From positions 1 through 14,580 of the forward strand of contig JAEWVL010000118.1 in assembly GCA_023396665.1 (NCBI GenBank): DNA of 14,580 bases. The letters run 5' to 3'. Both the position numbers and the translations under genes were made by a program. This document shows positions 5,719-13,517 of this stretch, piece after piece (the first letter of the stretch is position 1; every line of letters starts with the position of its first letter). The notes beneath the pieces were generated by a model. It made no database searches and had not been told where the DNA came from. It saw only the letters and a list, made by a program, of their open reading frames with translations. The DNA is from Spirochaetota bacterium (GTDB lineage: Bacteria; Spirochaetota; UBA4802; JAFGJZ01).

Positions 5719-6201
5719 GATACTCGATGCGGCGTGAAAGGGTGTCGAATCGCCCTCGCGGCAGCCTATCTCGATCCGCCAGCCGCGAGCGTCGGCTATA
5801 GTTAAGCATAAAAAATTCAATTAACTGCTTGCTGATCATCATTTTCAAAGGGTTATCTGATATCAGGTAAGAGGGGGCGCCCCTGAAGAATGTATATTCT
5901 GGTGAAAAGAAGTTGACTTTATTGAATAAGCGGTATTATCATTAGCATAGTTTTTGTGCAGCGTATTTGCCTGACTCAATGTTGCGTTTCTGCCCGATTT
6001 TACCCGAAATTCCAGCACTTACCTCTGAATGTAGTTTAAGCATTAACAGGGATTCCTTTTGTACTTCACATGCTATTGATTTTCAACCTTTCCCGAAAGT
6101 GCTTCCCGTGAGAAAACATTTTTTACTGTATTTGCGGTGTTCGCGTGTTTATGAAACTCATTCGTGTCGAACGGCATAGTGCCGGCAAAGGAAGTTCCGC
6201 C
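5719..6201. other. Intergenic stretch between TIM-barrel and GLUG genes
   Basis: No supported gene is present. It holds CTCGCGGC/GCCGCGAG (5755-5762 and 5782-5789), the adjacent palindromes TTATCTGATATCAGGTAA (5853-5870, one mismatch pair) and GGGGCGCCCC (5874-5883), a promoter-like TTGACT (5913-5918) with TATTAT (5934-5939, a short 15-base spacer), and repeat copy C. The CTCGCGGC stem could act as a factor-dependent terminator of the TIM-barrel gene. Confidence 0.4.
6031..6165 (-). repeat. Dispersed intergenic repeat, copy C
   Basis: TTTAAG, AACAGGGATTCCTTTTGTAC, TTCACATGCTATTGA and the following CCTTTCCCGAAA, GAGAAAACA, TTTTTAC align in order with copy B (3598-3710). The far part, GAAACTCATTCGTGTCGAA, matches B more weakly at GAAACTTCATTCTTGTTCC. 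It lacks the outer CATTCTGCC block, and it lies just upstream of the GLUG lipoprotein, so its far end may overlap that gene's leader. Confidence 0.5.
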
Positions 6202-7881
6202 ATGAAAATACGAAATATCATCGTGAAGGCGTTACTCTTCTCGGTTCTGTCTTTTATTATTCTCTCATGCGACGGATCAATCTATAACAGGCTCTTCACT
6301 CCCGTTTATACCGTGCGCTACGACGGCAACGGCTGTACTGGCGGGGAACCTCCTTCGGCCCCCGCCGTATACTCACACGGCGATCGGGTGACAGTGCTGG
6401 ACAACAGCGGCGGCTTTGTCAGGACAGGCTGAACTTTCGCCGGCTGGAATTCAGGGCAGGACGGCGGCGGTACCGGGTATTCACCGGGGGACTTCTTCAC
6501 TATTGAGAAGGCCAATGTCATCCTTTATGCCCAATGGACAGATAGTTCAAACATTATAACATACAATATAACCTTCGATGCGAACGGTGGAACGGGAACG
6601 ATGAACTCCCAGTCGATTCCTTTCGGCTCAACGGCGAACCTTAAACCGAATACTTTCACCCGTGCCGGCTATAACTTTGTAGGATGGATGCTTGCATCCA
6701 GTGGTACCAAATTCAAATATGCTGACGGTGCGTCATATACGATGAGCACAAGCGGCGCGACACTGTACGCTCTGTGGACAACACGGACAGTCTATCATAT
6801 TACCAATGACGATGAACTTTATGCGGTAAGGTCGGATCTGGACGCTTACTACATACTTGACGTGGACGTCGATCTTTCAAGCGGCTATTCACCATGGACC
6901 CCGATCGGAACAGATGCGACACCGTTTACAGGTGAGTTTTACGCGGACGGTAATACTGTCAGTGGTATTCTGACAAGCGGCGGCGGAGATTATCAGGGAC
7001 TTTTCGGTTATATTTCCGGAGCAATCATAGAGGATCTCTCTCTTGCAGGGGTTTCCGTTGCGGGCGGCGACAACGTCGGTTCACTTGCGGGCTATTCTGA
7101 CGCATCAACGATCAGAAACTGCTCCGCCGACGGCACATCTGTCACAGGCGACGCCAACGTCGGGGGACTGGTGGGATACAATACAGGTACCATTGACGGC
7201 TGTTCGGGCAAGGTCCCTGTCACCGCCACCGATACAAATACGGGAGGGCTGGTCGGCACAAACAGCGGTACAATAACCAATTGCGGCACGTCAGCATCCG
7301 CCCCGGTACAGGGGAGACTGTATGCCGGCGGGCTTATAGGTGTGAACGCAGCAACGGCAACGGTACATCATTGCTATGCGAAAAACAACGTAACAGGTAA
7401 TACTTCACCGGCCGCATACGATACAGGAGGACTTATCGGGCGCAACTTCGCCGATGTCGATACGTGCTATGCGACGGGTAACGTATCCGGTGTCGTAAAT
7501 GTCGGCGGACTTATAGGGCTGAACGGCGTTGGCGTTCAGATAAACCGTTGCTATAGCAGAGGAAACACCGGCGGTACAGTCTTTGCAGGGGGATTTATAG
7601 GGGAAATGCAAGACACCTGCGCCGCATATTACTGTTATGCCACCGGACTCGCGAACGGAGGAAGCGGCGGAGGATTAATAGGAGGACAGATCAGCGGAAC
7701 GAGTATAGTTGATTATTCATATTGTAACGACTTGAATACGGACAACGGCTACGGGATACAGACAAGTCTTGCCGGTATGCGTCTTCAGGCGACGTACACA
7801 GGGTGGGATTTTACAGCTGTCTGGGGCATCACCTCGGGGACGAATGACGGATACCCGTATTTACGGAATGTATTGCCCTAA
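6202..7881 (+). pseudogene. InlB B-repeat/GLUG lipoprotein gene with one in-frame TGA
   Basis: Read through one stop, this is a 559-residue lipoprotein. The ATG at 6202 follows AAAGGAAG at a good distance. The signal peptide MKIRNIIVKALLFSVLSFI ends in a lipobox (IILSC, Cys near 24). Two InlB B-repeat/Listeria-Bacteroides repeat domains follow (VRYDGNG to LYAQWT, and ITFDANGGTG to LYALWT). The C-terminal 330 residues hold about seven GLUG motifs (GGLVGYNTGTI, GGLVGTNSGTI, GGLIGVN, GGLIGRN, GGLIGLN, GGFIGEM), a beta-solenoid repeat of surface adhesins. Codon 77 is TGA (6430-6432) in RTG-stop-TFAGW, where the second repeat has RAGYNFVGW. The frame is otherwise intact in the same phase, and no ATG occurs before 6601. 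It is a recent nonsense allele, a sequencing error, or a recoded gene. Confidence 0.8.
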
Positions 7882-8062
7882 GAAAAACAGCAGACCCCTT
7901 CCTTCTTTTTGGCCCTGCGCTTTGTCCGGCCGAATATGTCTGAACCCCGGCGGAGCGGAAAGAGAAGACTACACTTGCAACAATGAAAGAAAAGACTATC
8001 CCGCGAAGCGGAAAGATAAAAATTATATAAAAAACCATGAATATATTACGCCAGGCGGTAAT
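7882..8062. other. Convergent intergenic region with a short stem
   Basis: This region lies between the convergent GLUG and MerR genes. CCGC-GAA-GCGG (8001-8011) can form a short stem. Read on the minus strand it is followed within a few bases by GTCTTTTCTTTC, so it could be a weak terminator for the SRPBCC-MerR operon. The phrases GCGGAAAGAGAAGACTA and GAAAGAAAAGACTA form a short imperfect direct repeat. Confidence 0.25.
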
Positions 8063-8614
8063 TCAACACCTAAAAGCACTGTTCTTTTTGAAATGCTTGA
8101 CGATGGTTTCTTCAATTTCGTTGTCGTCAAAACCCGCGGTTTCCAGAAAAAGCCGGTGATTTTCCTGTGAGTACTGTTCAAACAGCATGTGCCATTTTGC
8201 GAAGTCTTCCGGATTAATTCCCGCCTTTTCTATAAGTCTGAATAACTCCGTAACACCGTTTTTCTTTTTGCTGAAGAGGTGATCTTTTTCCTTTAAAAGT
8301 GAAATGATCACCTCTTGCTGTTTTTGCAGAGCTGATATCTCGTTGTTGACGTTGCCGAGCCGTTTCAGAAGCATCACGACCGAATCGTCGTCGTTGCCGC
8401 AGTTGATGATTCTTTTTATCTCATCGAGCTTAAGGCCTGCGCTTCTCAATATGTTGATCACCCTGAGGCGTTCGACGTCGGCATTGTCATAAAAACGATA
8501 GCCGGTCTCCGATTTCGCAGACGGATGCAGCAGACCGATCGAATCATAGTAGATCAGCGTTGTGCGCGAGAGGCCGGCTTTTTTTGCGGTTCTTCCGATT
8601 GTGTACATGGGCAT
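8063..8614 (-). CDS. MerR-family transcriptional regulator
   Basis: The 183-residue product begins MPMYTIGRTAKKAGLSRTTL, the winged helix-turn-helix of MerR proteins, continuing YYDSIGLLHPSAKSETGYRF and Y-D-N-A-D-V-E-R-L. A dimerisation coiled coil follows (LKRLGNVNNEISALQKQQEV) and then an extra C-terminal helical region (about residues 120-183) that may sense a ligand. The ATG at 8614 is preferred because AAGG lies 5 bases upstream; the ATG at 8608 and a TTG at 8626 are alternatives. It is 17 bases downstream of the SRPBCC gene, so the two form one operon. MerR proteins twist promoters with long spacers. The shared region 9130-9407 is the natural target, with the divergent acyltransferase-like gene as a possible client. 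Confidence 0.85.
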   Translation of the reverse strand: MPMYTIGRTAKKAGLSRTTLIYYDSIGLLHPSAKSETGYRFYDNADVERLRVINILRSAGLKLDEIKRIINCGNDDDSVVMLLKRLGNVNNEISALQKQQEVIISLLKEKDHLFSKKKNGVTELFRLIEKAGINPEDFAKWHMLFEQYSQENHRLFLETAGFDDNEIEETIVKHFKKNSAFRC

Positions 8615-8631
8615 CCCGGCCTTCAATACAA

Positions 8632-9129
8632 TTATTCGATCATTTTACCGTTTTCAAGATAATAGCGAATCTCGCGCTGCCTATCAAGCAGAAATTGCTG
8701 AAATATTTCTTCGCTTTCACAATGCCCCGATCTTTTCGCGCCGGTCGATGAGAATTCGGTGATCAGAAATGTCCACTCGAGTTCAGTCGTGCCGGTATCA
8801 TTTTCGTTCAAGCGTATGCTCAGACGCTCGACCGAATCCGTACCCTTGACAATGCTGTATTCAATAAAGCTGCACGGTTCATACGTGATACAGCTCCAGA
8901 CGATCTCAAGACCGTCACTTTCCGTCGTGGTAAATACCGCGTCCTTTTCCGCGACGCCAGATACGGAATACACCATCGTGCACTTCCAGCCGGGAAGCCA
9001 TCTGCTTTCCACCACCGGGCAAAGCAGGGGAAATATTTCAGATGCCCTGAAATCCAGGGTGAATCTTCCTGAACGCCGTATTCTTGATCCTTTTTTCCAT
9101 GATATACCTGCCATAGCTGCGTTATTCAT
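8632..9129 (-). CDS. SRPBCC (START-like) family protein
   Basis: The 165-residue protein has the strand order of SRPBCC folds: FTLDFRASEIFPLLCPVVES near the N-terminus (strand 1 and the helix pair that usually ends in an E-x-x-W-x-P-G-W motif, here ESRWLPGWKC), then beta strands TMVYSVSGVAEKDAVFTTTE, IVWSCITYEP, SFIEYSIV, RLSIRLNENDTGTTELEWTF, and a long C-terminal helix. The fold binds hydrophobic ligands in a cavity; the ligand is not predictable. GGAGAAG lies 2-8 bases before the ATG at 9129. It is the first gene of an operon with the MerR regulator, so it could bind or handle the small molecule that the regulator senses. No signal peptide is evident, so it is cytoplasmic. Confidence 0.72.
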   Translation of the reverse strand: MNNAAMAGISWKKGSRIRRSGRFTLDFRASEIFPLLCPVVESRWLPGWKCTMVYSVSGVAEKDAVFTTTESDGLEIVWSCITYEPCSFIEYSIVKGTDSVERLSIRLNENDTGTTELEWTFLITEFSSTGAKRSGHCESEEIFQQFLLDRQREIRYYLENGKMIE

Positions 9130-9222
9130 AACTTCTCCAGATAAAAAATTTTAGCAAAACGATGCGCCTTCATCGGACAGATATACTATCTGGTCTGTTG
9201 CCGGCACTGTCTTCTGCTGTGT

Positions 9223-9251
9223 TTGACACGGAAGAAAAGATAAACTGTAAA
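9223..9251 (+). promoter_or_regulatory. Candidate promoter for the acyltransferase-like gene
   Basis: TTGACA (9223-9228) and TGTAAA (9246-9251) are spaced by 17 bases. Transcripts would carry a leader of about 150 bases that includes the palindrome at 9277-9300. A second TTGACA occurs at 9358-9363 with CAAAAT 18 bases later (9382-9387), but that would start transcription almost on the ribosome binding site. Confidence 0.4.
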
Positions 9252-9276
9252 GCGGTAGTCAGGTCAATAGCCGGCA

Positions 9277-9300
9277 TCTGCAAAAAAAATTTTTTGCAGA
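9277..9300. promoter_or_regulatory. Palindrome in the leader of the acyltransferase-like gene
   Basis: TCTGCAAAAAA-AA-TTTTTTGCAGA is a perfect inverted repeat with 11-base arms around a 2-base centre, located between the candidate promoter at 9223-9251 and the ATG at 9408. It could be a protein-binding operator (dyad of 24 bases) for the adjacent MerR protein, although MerR sites usually lie between -35 and -10. It could also act as a hairpin in the leader RNA. Confidence 0.45.
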
Positions 9301-9407
9301 ATGGAGATGTTCCGTGTGTGAGTGACGATTACGCGGCCGTTTCTGTGTCATATATTCTTGACACCAACATCCCGGTTTCGGCAAAATGCTCTCATGGAGG
9401 AAAGCCC

Positions 9408-10613
9408 ATGAGATTAGCACTGACCCGCCGGCGGGGACAGCGAATGTTTATCCCCTCGACGTATAGTTTTAACTTCGCCTCTGTTGCCCACTTCAAGGGA
9501 TGTATCGAACTCGAGGCCCTGGACGAGGCTCTCATGAAGCTCGGGAAGCGCTACCCTATGCTGATCGCCAGGGTCCTGTTGGAGGAAAGCGGGGAGGCCT
9601 GCTTCACCGATGCATTCGCCCGGCCCATGAAGGCGACTCTTGTCCCCAAGACTTCTCCCGATTCATGGATTCAGGTCACGGACCAGGCTCTGCGGGTTCG
9701 GCCGAATTTCGCCAATGGCCCCCTTGCCAGCTGCATTCTTGTTCAGGACAGTGCGAGCGCCGACCTCATCCTGATCAATGACCATAGTACAGCCGACGGC
9801 GGCTCTTCGATGCTTGCCATGCACGATCTTCTCGCATTTCTGGGCGACCCCGGCCTGGAGCTTCCCGCGACCTCCCCGATTCCCATCGCCCAGGCCCTCC
9901 CTGACGAGGTTCTTCTCGAGATTAAGGCGATGGAGGCCGCCATCCCCCCCGATGCTCCGCCCCCGGATCCCTGGCCTTTCAATGCTCCGACCCACCCGCG
10001 TCAGTTCGTTCCGATGAACTTGACTCTTGATGAGACATCGCGGCTTGGCGAAAGATGCCGCGCGGAGAGGACATCGGTGCAGGGCGCCCTCTGCGCCGCC
10101 TTCATCTCCCCATTCGTCGAGCGCTATCCCGAGCGGGAAAAGCATTACGCGGAAATTCCCGTGAATCTCCGTCGCTTCCTGAAGGACGGCTCCAGTCCCG
10201 CACATCCGATCTGCACCGGTCTTGCCATGGTCGAGATTGAGAGAGCCGGTGATCTCTGGGAGATGGCCCGCAAGGCCAAAGCCGCGATGGAGAGGGCCAT
10301 CACTCCGAAGCTATTCATCCAGGGACAGGTCGTAAATTCCATCGTGGAGAAGATGCCCGTAATTCCCGCCTTCACTGTGGACTACGATCTTTCGATCAGT
10401 AATGTCGGACGCCTCGACTGGCCGGGCGTCTATGGAAAGCTCGAGTTTCTGGGCCTCCATGCTCCCATCTTCAACGTCAACCAGGCAGGCCATCGTGTCA
10501 TGGGTGCAAACACCAGTGCCGGACGCCTTCATCTTGTCTACATCTCTCACGACGTCGATGCGCCCTGGCTTGCCGCCCGTGGAATGGAACTGCTCCGCTC
10601 GATGCTGGATTGA
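9408..10613 (+). CDS. Condensation-domain/PapA-like acyltransferase homologue
   Basis: The 401-residue protein is in frame with an upstream extension to 9162, but the ATG at 9408 is preferred: GGAGG (9396-9400) lies 7 bases upstream, and family-like sequence begins only at MFIPSTYSFNFASVAHF. Residues 126-131 are H-S-T-A-D-G, the HxxxDG catalytic motif of condensation domains and CoA-dependent acyltransferases, with the usual hydrophobic strand before it (ADLILIND). The rest fits the two-lobe fold: a CIELEALDEALMKLGKRYPM N-lobe start and a late LSISNVGRLDWPG segment. No carrier or adenylation domain is nearby, so it resembles stand-alone esterification or amide-forming enzymes (PapA5 or alcohol acetyltransferase type); substrates are unknown. 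It is far richer in G and C, and in C-ending codons, than its neighbours, suggesting transfer. Confidence 0.72.
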   Translation: MRLALTRRRGQRMFIPSTYSFNFASVAHFKGCIELEALDEALMKLGKRYPMLIARVLLEESGEACFTDAFARPMKATLVPKTSPDSWIQVTDQALRVRPNFANGPLASCILVQDSASADLILINDHSTADGGSSMLAMHDLLAFLGDPGLELPATSPIPIAQALPDEVLLEIKAMEAAIPPDAPPPDPWPFNAPTHPRQFVPMNLTLDETSRLGERCRAERTSVQGALCAAFISPFVERYPEREKHYAEIPVNLRRFLKDGSSPAHPICTGLAMVEIERAGDLWEMARKAKAAMERAITPKLFIQGQVVNSIVEKMPVIPAFTVDYDLSISNVGRLDWPGVYGKLEFLGLHAPIFNVNQAGHRVMGANTSAGRLHLVYISHDVDAPWLAARGMELLRSMLD

Positions 10614-10938
10614 TGTTCAGCGTCGACAGCAGCAAAGAGTGGAATGGACTAAGCAAGCCGGTTAATTAGTATTTATAGACGCCTCCCTCATTTACTCGCC
10701 TGTGCATCATCGTATCTATGCAATGTACTGTCTGCATATAAGAAAGTTTTCACCTGAATAACAATTATGAGTCTTAAATGAGGGTCGTTTCTTCTGAAAT
10801 GAGCGCTTATAAGTATGAAGTGTTCAAAGCGTAGAAACAAAAACAGCGGCAAAATGGAAACTACAGAAGCGGGTGACACGGAGAACCTTCATATTCATTC
10901 AATAAAATGAAGGATCCCCGTGCAGTACCATAATAATG
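10614..10938. other. Convergent intergenic region with inverted repeats
   Basis: No gene is supported here. CCCTCATTTA (10685-10694) and TAAATGAGGG (10775-10784) form a perfect 10-base inverted repeat 80 bases apart, and the terminator-like hairpin 10877-10922 follows. Confidence 0.45.
10877..10922 (-). terminator. Terminator-like hairpin after the YD-repeat lipoprotein gene
   Basis: CACGGAGAACCTTCAT (10877-10892) pairs with ATGAAGGATCCCCGTG (10907-10922) at 14 of 16 positions around a 14-base loop. It begins 17 bases beyond the minus-strand stop at 10939. No T tract follows, so it may stop transcription with a factor or protect the mRNA 3' end. Confidence 0.45.
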
Positions 10939-12135
10939 TCAGTCTACATATTCATACGAATATTCATAAGTCGTGGTGGTGACAGAGCTGTCACTCTCAA
11001 CAGTCGTAGCCACTTCTTTCACATGATTGCCTGTCGCATCATAGGTGTTATCAGTATGATATTTTCCCTCTTTAAGGGGATTGCCGTCTTTGTCCTGTTT
11101 TTCCATGGATTCCAGCAGACCCTTTTCGATATCGTAGGTATAGACGACTTTATTACCCGCCGCAGCGCCATCGCCAAGGACAATATTTGAGGTGTCGGCC
11201 GCGCTGCCAATGGTCGAAGTTTCTTCGGTCAGATATGATGAAGTGCCCGCTTTATTTGCGGTATACTTCATCGTCCAGTTCACTAGGGAGTACGAGGCGC
11301 CGTTAAACGAAGCGGTGTTTTTCTCCGTAATGCTTTCGCTCTTGTCATATTCATACGTTATTTTGGAAAGAACAAAACCGACCGGTAATGACGCCGCATT
11401 TCCCTTTAGCTGGGTAGCCGCAGCTCCCAGGCCATTGAGACTCACCGTGGTCACCTCGGTCGAGGGGTATTTCGATTCACCCTCATAGGTCAAGGTCTTG
11501 TCGATGTTGGTAGTAATTTCGGCCGCGTAATTCGCCGGGTAGGCTCCCAGCGACGCAAACCCGCGTACTGCAATCACCGTGGTGCGATTGTCTGTATCAT
11601 AGGAATAGCTCTTGGCAACAATCGGAGTTCCGACAGGCGCAGCCGCCATCTGGGAAATCAGGGTTCCCATACAAACGGTTTCTTTGAGTTTGAGTCCCTT
11701 TTCCTCATCATAGGTGTATTCGGTATAATTGTACTGACCAGCTGCATCATTTGTGCTGTCGATCGTTCCATCAGCGTTCGCATCTGCGGTGTAGACATCA
11801 TCCTTGATCCGATTACCTTTGGTATCGTAGGTATATACATGATGAAGATCCTTGGCTGTCGTTGGACTTAAAGTCTTGATTTTGCTCTCATCAGCGACAT
11901 CACAGACAAGCGCTGAAACAAGAAGCCCCGTGTCGTCGTAATTATACTTGATGATATATTCTGTTAATCCGCTTGCGGTATTATTTGAACTTACCTTAAC
12001 GCTGCTCAGCTGAAATCCGGTAACGCCTCCTCCTTTAGAACCGGAAATACCCGTGTCGGCCTCGCAGGAAAGGAATGACAGTGACAGGAGGACACACAAC
12101 AGCGAAACGGCTATTGTTTTAACTTTTGTATTCAT
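10939..12135 (-). CDS. Lipoprotein with YD/RHS-like repeats
   Basis: The 398-residue protein starts at the ATG at 12135, chosen because GAGG lies 6 bases upstream. An ATG at 12153 overlapping the previous gene's TGA has no ribosome binding site. The signal peptide MNTKVKTIAVSLLCVLLSLS ends FLSC (Cys24), so it is a lipoprotein. The body has several short YD-like units: YTYDTKGNRIKDDVY, YTEYTYDEEKGLKLKE, YSYDTDNRTT, ITYEYDKSE, YTYDIEKGLLESMEKQDKDG and NTYDATGNHVKEV, each a Y-x-Y-D turn followed by a charged strand, as in RHS/YD beta-sheet proteins and MORN-like repeats. No toxin domain follows. Its stop-start distance of 14 bases from the FadL-like gene shows one operon, so it probably sits on the periplasmic or outer face beside that barrel. 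Function is unknown. Confidence 0.75.
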   Translation of the reverse strand: MNTKVKTIAVSLLCVLLSLSFLSCEADTGISGSKGGGVTGFQLSSVKVSSNNTASGLTEYIIKYNYDDTGLLVSALVCDVADESKIKTLSPTTAKDLHHVYTYDTKGNRIKDDVYTADANADGTIDSTNDAAGQYNYTEYTYDEEKGLKLKETVCMGTLISQMAAAPVGTPIVAKSYSYDTDNRTTVIAVRGFASLGAYPANYAAEITTNIDKTLTYEGESKYPSTEVTTVSLNGLGAAATQLKGNAASLPVGFVLSKITYEYDKSESITEKNTASFNGASYSLVNWTMKYTANKAGTSSYLTEETSTIGSAADTSNIVLGDGAAAGNKVVYTYDIEKGLLESMEKQDKDGNPLKEGKYHTDNTYDATGNHVKEVATTVESDSSVTTTTYEYSYEYVD

Positions 12136-12149
12136 TTTTCGCCTCATTA

Positions 12150-13493
12150 TCATAATTTATATTGAACCCCGACAGCAACATTCATGATGCTTTTAGCATA
12201 TGACTGCTCCACGTCGGTCGCGGGAGCCTCGGCAGCAGAAAGCTTTTCGGTATATGTCGAGTAAAAACCTTTTGATATGCCCAGATTAAGGTTCAGATTA
12301 TCGATCACCTCATACATCGCACCGAAACCGACGGTAACCGATGTCAGCGGATAATCCAAATCGCTCATGTATTCGTCAGTGGTCCGTACTCCGACATACA
12401 GCACTCCCGTGCTCAGCTTGAGCCTGGGCAGCAGAGAGTAAACGACACCGGCACCGATCTGATAGGTATCCTCGACATCTTTCTCCGCTCCCTCCCAGTC
12501 AGCCATCGTTTCCATGAAATAGTCAAACGAGGTCGACACGTTGATCTTCGGCGTAATATTGTATCCGATACCAGCCGATATATAACCGGGCAGATCGCGG
12601 CGTTTCTTCGCTTTGTCAGGGAAAAGACCGGTTCCGTCTACTTTCGTATCGTTTTCGAATTCAAGTGCGACCGGGCTGGTGTATTTGAGGGCTATAATCA
12701 GGTTATTATCGAGAAGTGCAAAGTCCAATCCCACCACGAAGCCGATCCCCGAGGCGGTGGATTTTGTATCAAACTCCACCGTCTGTTCGACATTTTTATT
12801 GATATTGCCATAGGTAGCATCATAGCCGTTGAGCGTAGCCGTGTAGCTCATATTTCCGCTGTACTCCTTCCGGGCATTCACATATCGTCCTGCAAGTGCA
12901 AAAGAGAACATGTCATTGACTGCATACGCACCGCCGATCATCCCCTGCATATACATCGAGCTGCCCTCAAGTTTCATTTCATCAACCTCAACATCAGTCA
13001 CTGTCAGGGTCTGAGTGCCGTATATCGGCAGTGATACCGTCTTCTTGTCACCCAATCCCTTCATCGCAAGAAGCTTCATCATCGGAAGTCCGTCACTGTA
13101 TTCAAGACCGCCGCCTCCGCCGACGATATTGAAGGCCCCGAAAGCAGCCCACTTGTTATTCTTGTATAGCAGGTACACATCGGGAAGGGTCGGAGTCATT
13201 TTATTTGACTCATAATCTTCTGATAATCCAAGAGATTCGCTTTCAAGACCGGTTTTGTAACTCTTCAGAATAGTCTGGCTCCCCGCACTGATATAGAAAC
13301 CGTCCTCAAGCTTTACCACCCCTGCCGGATTGTAAAAAACAGCGTCGGCGCTGTCACAAGCGGCATTACGCGATAGCGTACGGATATACTCGGGGCTTGC
13401 ATTCGTGAGATTGTCGGTTCCGTTGGCAAAAAGCGCCCCGCTGAGAAAAAGGCAGGCGGTAAAAAGCAACTTTCCCGCAGTGTTTGTGTTCAT
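12150..13493 (-). CDS. FadL/OmpP1/TodX-type outer-membrane transport protein
   Basis: The 447-residue protein has a signal peptide, MNTNTAGKLLFTACLFLSGA then LFAN, and a start supported by GGAGGAATCC directly before the ATG at 13493. Residues 45-58, ACDSADAVFYNPAG, are the family signature: an Asp/Ser-Ala segment and NPAG, the hatch region that plugs the barrel. The rest shows many alternating beta strands (GFYISAGSQTIL, KWAAFGAFNIVGGGGGLEY, FSFALAGRYVN, GIGFVVGLDFALL, LIIALKYTSPVALEF, GYISAGIGYNITPKINVSTS, LKLSTGVLYVGVRT, LNLNLGISKGFY, MNVAVGVQYKL). Relatives carry hydrophobic molecules such as fatty acids or aromatics across the outer membrane. It is the first gene of an operon with a YD-repeat lipoprotein, and its leader contains an array of inverted repeats. 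Confidence 0.88.
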   Translation of the reverse strand: MNTNTAGKLLFTACLFLSGALFANGTDNLTNASPEYIRTLSRNAACDSADAVFYNPAGVVKLEDGFYISAGSQTILKSYKTGLESESLGLSEDYESNKMTPTLPDVYLLYKNNKWAAFGAFNIVGGGGGLEYSDGLPMMKLLAMKGLGDKKTVSLPIYGTQTLTVTDVEVDEMKLEGSSMYMQGMIGGAYAVNDMFSFALAGRYVNARKEYSGNMSYTATLNGYDATYGNINKNVEQTVEFDTKSTASGIGFVVGLDFALLDNNLIIALKYTSPVALEFENDTKVDGTGLFPDKAKKRRDLPGYISAGIGYNITPKINVSTSFDYFMETMADWEGAEKDVEDTYQIGAGVVYSLLPRLKLSTGVLYVGVRTTDEYMSDLDYPLTSVTVGFGAMYEVIDNLNLNLGISKGFYSTYTEKLSAAEAPATDVEQSYAKSIMNVAVGVQYKL

Positions 13494-13517
13494 GGATTCC
13501 TCCGGTTATTTGTTTTA

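Noticed and set aside
5533..5820. Minus-strand 95-codon frame overlapping the end of the TIM-barrel gene
   Set aside because: Mostly antisense to the TIM-barrel gene; the short tail beyond it is not recognisable.
6430..6480. Selenocysteine or strong readthrough signal at the TGA
   Set aside because: The TGA is followed by A rather than C, no convincing SECIS-like stem was seen at the usual distance, and the position is expected to be aromatic, not cysteine.
9162..9407. 82-codon N-terminal extension of the acyltransferase-like protein
   Set aside because: No ribosome binding site at 9162, no domain-like sequence, it contains the promoter and palindrome, and a strong GGAGG precedes the ATG at 9408.
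9663..10205. 180-codon minus-strand open frame inside the acyltransferase-like gene
   Set aside because: An antisense shadow produced by high GC content, with no start signal or recognisable motif.
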